The notes below the pieces were generated by a model. That model made no database searches and was not told where the DNA came from. It saw only the letters and a list, made by a program, of their open reading frames with translations. Below, in pieces: positions 60,576 through 64,000 of a DNA stretch of 64,000 nucleotides. The DNA comes from Perognathus longimembris pacificus (lineage: Eukaryota > Chordata > Mammalia > Rodentia > Heteromyidae): NCBI RefSeq assembly GCF_023159225.1, contig NC_063166.1, forward strand, positions 44,571,149 through 44,635,148. The letters run 5' to 3'. The position numbers were made by a program, and so were the translations under genes. The number at the start of each line of letters is the position of its first letter. Position 1 is the first letter of the stretch.

Positions 60576-60820
60576 TCAGATGGTCCAGGGAACTCTCTCA
60601 AACCAAGAGGTCAAATATCACAGCAAATAAGTGTAGCTCAGAGCCTGCGCCACTGGGCTAGGGCCTGCAGCCTGCAGACACCCGAAGCACTGTGTGACCC
60701 AGGCCGTGCTGCAGCTCTGCACCGCAATAGCCAACAGCTGCTACTCCACTTCAAAATAAAAGTCTGGGGTCTTGCTGAAAATCCTCGTTTATTTAGAGAG
60801 CGAGCCGGAGCTTGATCAAG
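60576..60820 (-). promoter_or_regulatory. CLASP2: Candidate promoter/5'UTR of the MAMGD CLASP2 isoform
   Basis: This 245-base stretch is clearly richer in GC than its surroundings and free of recognisable repeats, as expected for a conserved first-exon region. On the minus strand an AT-rich TATA-like CTAAATAAA lies at about 60788-60796 and a run CTTTTATTTTG at about 60752-60762. The transcription start could be near 60735-60765. It has few CpGs, suggesting a tissue-restricted rather than housekeeping promoter. This is inference from position. Confidence 0.4.
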
Positions 60821-61520
60821 ATTATCCTTCTACTTGCACCTATGCTATTATATACAGATTGTGATGTTTTTCCTTGTACCAACTGCCTGAAATTTAATCT
60901 AAGAAAAGCTCTGGAAGCCAATAAATGCCACCCTGCCGAGGGACTTTTAATGCAATCATCAAAACACAAGGCATGTGTTCAGCAATCATTTTCTGCTTCC
61001 CTAAAGATATCCATGTAGTCAGTAGCAATCACATGATCTGATGGATTAAATGATTTTCACCTTTTCAAAAAGGTTTCCATCCCTTTGTCATGATCTTTTA
61101 ATATTTACAACAGAAAATTGCTAACAGTGCACAAACAGGAATAGCCTAGTTTCTATGATTAACTGCTCTCATTATGCAGGAAGCATTGCTGGCTGCCGTA
61201 AACAAATCACGTCAAAGACAGCCCATCAAAGGCTGCTCTGTGTGTGGACAGCAGGGCCACACGGAACAAAGCTTGCTTCTGGTAGAGGAGACAGAATCTA
61301 GCCAGTGCGCAGCTGCAGGGGCGCAGAGCACCCTCTATCCAAGCTATACAACCATCAGCATATTATCAAGCGCTGAGAAGGCCCTGGGGCTCATGGTCAT
61401 AAACTGATATGTTTTTCAATGATTCTAAGAAGAGAGCTGATTTGTTTTTTATCAACAGGAGTACATTATAGACTATAAACATATAAAACTAGACTGGAAG
61501 TTACCTTATTGACTTATATA
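60821..61520. other. Repeat-free, moderately GC-rich DNA upstream of the MAMGD promoter
   Basis: About 700 bases free of SINEs and LINEs. Segment 61170-61400 is clearly richer in G and C than average and has an incidental open frame (61174-61407) with no domain or homology I recognise. It may be a proximal enhancer; that is a guess from position. Confidence 0.35.
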
Positions 61521-61522
61521 AG

Positions 61523-61572
61523 CTAAATATAAAGGTAATTTCAAAGACTAAATATAAAGGTAATTTCAAAGA
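61523..61572. repeat. Perfect 25-bp tandem duplication
   Basis: CTAAATATAAAGGTAATTTC plus CAAAGA-type end is repeated exactly at 61523-61547 and 61548-61572. Confidence 0.95.
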
Positions 61573-61621
61573 CTACGTTCTATGCTTCATTTTATAGCCA
61601 GCCTCTAAGAGCAATTAATTC

Positions 61622-61829
61622 TTTTTTTTTTTTTTTGGCCAGTCCTGGGGCTTGGACTCAGGGTCTGAGCACTGTCCCTGGCTTCTTTTTGCTCAAGGCT
61701 AGCACTCTGCCGCTTGAGCCACAGCGCCATTTCTGGCCATTTTCTGTATATGTGGTGCTGGGGAATTGAACCCAGGGCCTCATGTATACGAGGCAAGCGC
61801 TCTTGCCACTAGGCCATATCCCCAGCCCC
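61622..61829 (-). mobile_element. IDL-Geo SINE
   Basis: Near-consensus reverse copy; target-site duplication CAATTAATTCTT on both sides. Confidence 0.92.
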
Positions 61830-61841
61830 AATTAATTCTTA

Positions 61842-62655
61842 AACAGTAAAATTGTTTCAGGGAAGCTGGAAATTTCCATGATTACATGCCAAACTATGTT
61901 AGGTCCTATACATCAGAATTACACACATTAATTTTGCTTTTACAGTGAAAAGAAAAAGACTTGCAATCACAGCCACTAATACTTTTATATCTCAGTTAGT
62001 GTAGGAGACTGCCTAGAAAGCTCCATGACAAATATGATACTGTCATAATCACAGAGGACTTCCAACTTTGTCTTTTCCTTACCACTAGGCTAGTAATGTC
62101 TTCTATCAGTCATATGATTGATTTTAATTAACTTCATTCTAATAGCAGAACTAATTCTACTGTACTCATAAACTCAGACTAATTCATTTTTATAACATGA
62201 GATTGAAGTCAAGCTTGAAAAATTCTCAATATAATAATAATAACAAAAGCTAATTTCTCTGTACTCCTAAACTAAATGGTATGCTCAAATCTCTGATGAT
62301 ATAATTTACTCAGTGTTCATGAGTGTGCTGGTCTAATGCTTGAGAAAATCAAGTCAAAGAATGCAACTTGAACTTAAAAGAGTATATTTATGGCAATTGG
62401 GACAGAAATCAGAGACAAAAGTATGAGATATAAAACCTAAGTACCAGGATATGCAAAAGGGGAGAAGAGCTATGAATAAAAAACAAATTATCTGAATAAT
62501 AAATGCAAGTATGATAGTGTTAAACCACATCATTCCCACTAACCAGGTCCTTCTATATCCTAAAACTCCATGTGGACTTCCTATTCCTAGAAGTCTACCA
62601 AAAGTCCCTCATAAGTATTACTGTATGCTAACATCAGATAAATGATATAGATAGG
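61842..62655. other. Upstream CLASP2 DNA, unique
   Basis: No repeat or gene recognised. Confidence 0.4.
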
Positions 62656-62662
62656 TGACAGA

Positions 62663-62663
62663 C

Positions 62664-62694
<31 letters not shown>

Positions 62695-62697
62695 CAA

Positions 62698-62751
<54 letters not shown>
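62663..62751. repeat. (GATA)n microsatellite
   Basis: About 21 GATA units with one interruption (GACAAATA near 62693-62700). Confidence 0.95.
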
Positions 62752-64000
62752 CCATCCATCTTCTATAATCTTTAGGGTCCTCAGGCCATGGATCATGCTT
62801 AATTCTCCCATTGCATTTTATATATGGTTTACCCTCCAAGCCACTACAAACTCATCGGGCTTTAGGCAACGCTGATTTCCCTGTTCTTGGAATAAACCAA
62901 GTCCTATTCCACCTCTGGGCTTTTATAGTCCTGATTTCCTCTACCCAAAGTGTTTTCCTACCATTTCTCCAATGACTGGATCATTTTCATTAATTACTTA
63001 AAATATATCAAGTATCAGGAACATTTGCTCCACTATTTTATCTAAAGTGACACTACAGAACTGCCCATAACTTCAGTACCCTATTTTCTTAACTGAGTAC
63101 TGTTTAGATGATAACTGCTAGCTAAAACGACTCTAAAAAAGCTATACTGCCTTTGTAACAAGTTCTCTGGTGTCTTTACTAAAGCATAGTGACTTTTTCA
63201 TCACAAAGCACTCTAAGTCATTATACTGTAAGACATATGATGTTTCATTATTATGAAAGACAATAGCAATTTTATTGACCATAATAGTTTCTGGTCACAA
63301 AATACCACGTAAAACAAATTTGAAATGCACGTCATGTTGAATGAGCCCCAAATAATTTGCTTTTAAATGAAAAATGAGAGAAAAAAGATAGTGTCTTCAA
63401 TGGTGTTTCACATACATACATACAACAGTATGTATGAACTATTTTCACACATACTCAGACTGAGCCTGGTTTTGCTCTAAAATGTTTTCCTAGTCCACAA
63501 CTTTATTTCCTAGTTTTATTTTTTAGTGTGATAAAACCTACATAACAAAAAGCGAAAAAGTGTGGGGAAAAAGTGCATAAATAAAAAGGAGCTGAATAAT
63601 TTTTTACATTAACTTGTACATAAACTATGTTTCCCAACTGTCAAAAAATTATTTTTAGTGTTCAATCGTTATGAGTTTCTGTGAAAATTAATCAAGTATG
63701 CTGGGTTAAAATGAAATATACTACCATTTTCTCGTTAACACAAGGAAAATAATTTACTTTTCATTTAATGGTCTTCAATTTAGCAGCAGTTTTTAGTAAT
63801 ACAAATTGACTTAACAAGGTGTGGTTGTACTTCCTCCAAGACTCACAGTTACCAAACTGCATATCTACTTGCTTATTTGTTTCAGATCTGTCTCCTTCCT
63901 AGACATAGGCTAATCAAGGTATCTTCTTTACTGCTGTGACATGGTCTAATTTACATTATAAGAAGCCCACTCTGACTTCTGGGTAACAAATGGATTATAG
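62752..64000. other. Upstream CLASP2 DNA, unique
   Basis: About 1.25 kb with no gene or repeat recognised. Probably an intron of the long CLASP2 isoform. Confidence 0.4.

Noticed and set aside
61174..61407. Cys/His-containing open frame near the MAMGD promoter (CSVCGQQGH)
   Set aside because: A single CxxC...H pattern resembles a zinc knuckle, but there is no further support and it is upstream of, and antisense to, CLASP2.
62663..62751. Regular repeat spacing resembling an array
   Set aside because: It is a simple (GATA)n microsatellite; there are no spacers, so it is not CRISPR, and the DNA is mammalian.

Overview
This window is mammalian nuclear DNA: AT-rich, more than half interspersed repeats, no long open reading frames, and exons of tens to about 170 bases with GT/AG splice sites. 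A rodent of the superfamily Geomyoidea (kangaroo rats, pocket mice, pocket gophers) is the best fit. The dominant young repeat is a two-part SINE with an ID/tRNA-Ala-like left monomer and an unrelated right monomer, matching what I recall of the IDL-Geo SINE of that group. This taxonomic call rests on memory of that family, not on a search.

The only protein-coding gene I can support is CLASP2, a microtubule plus-end stabilising protein, on the minus strand. Twelve consecutive coding exons can be placed to the base, each with consensus acceptor and donor sites and matching codon phase. There are two alternative first exons: MAMGD (60560-60575), and [11 protein letters not shown] (42069-42102), which lies only 385 bases before the shared exon 2. 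Both splice in frame into exon 2 (41537-41683). The exons then run through the acidic linker (25364-25443), the TOG2 HEAT-repeat domain (20012-20104, 16259-16404, 14064-14199, 10787-10857, 9321-9380, 5932-6009, 5038-5205) and the start of the Ser/Arg-rich microtubule-binding region (2457-2512, 1719-1892). The first TOG domain of the long isoform would lie beyond 64000, and the rest of the protein below position 1. The window therefore covers the 5' part of the short CLASP2 isoforms and their two candidate promoters.

Everything else is intron or promoter-proximal DNA filled with repeats: (1) about 28 IDL-Geo copies, most with visible target-site duplications; (2) a large older set of SINEs joining a 7SL/B1-like left half to the same right monomer; (3) B1-like and ID-like monomers; (4) 3'-end LINE-1 fragments from at least two 3'UTR subfamilies, one pair looking like a twin-priming inversion; (5) a 320-bp solo LTR; (6) a U6 snRNA pseudogene; (7) worn MIR and L2 fragments; (8) microsatellites, including (GA)35, (GATA)n and (CA)n.

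I see no new gene system. The observations most worth a second look are a 42-bp SINE head inserted just upstream of the exon 4 splice acceptor, the swapping of one right monomer among different SINE heads, an IDL-Geo copy that seems to have carried flanking sequence with it, a tandem IDL-Geo pair inside a single target-site duplication, and the compact candidate promoter of the MRRL isoform.
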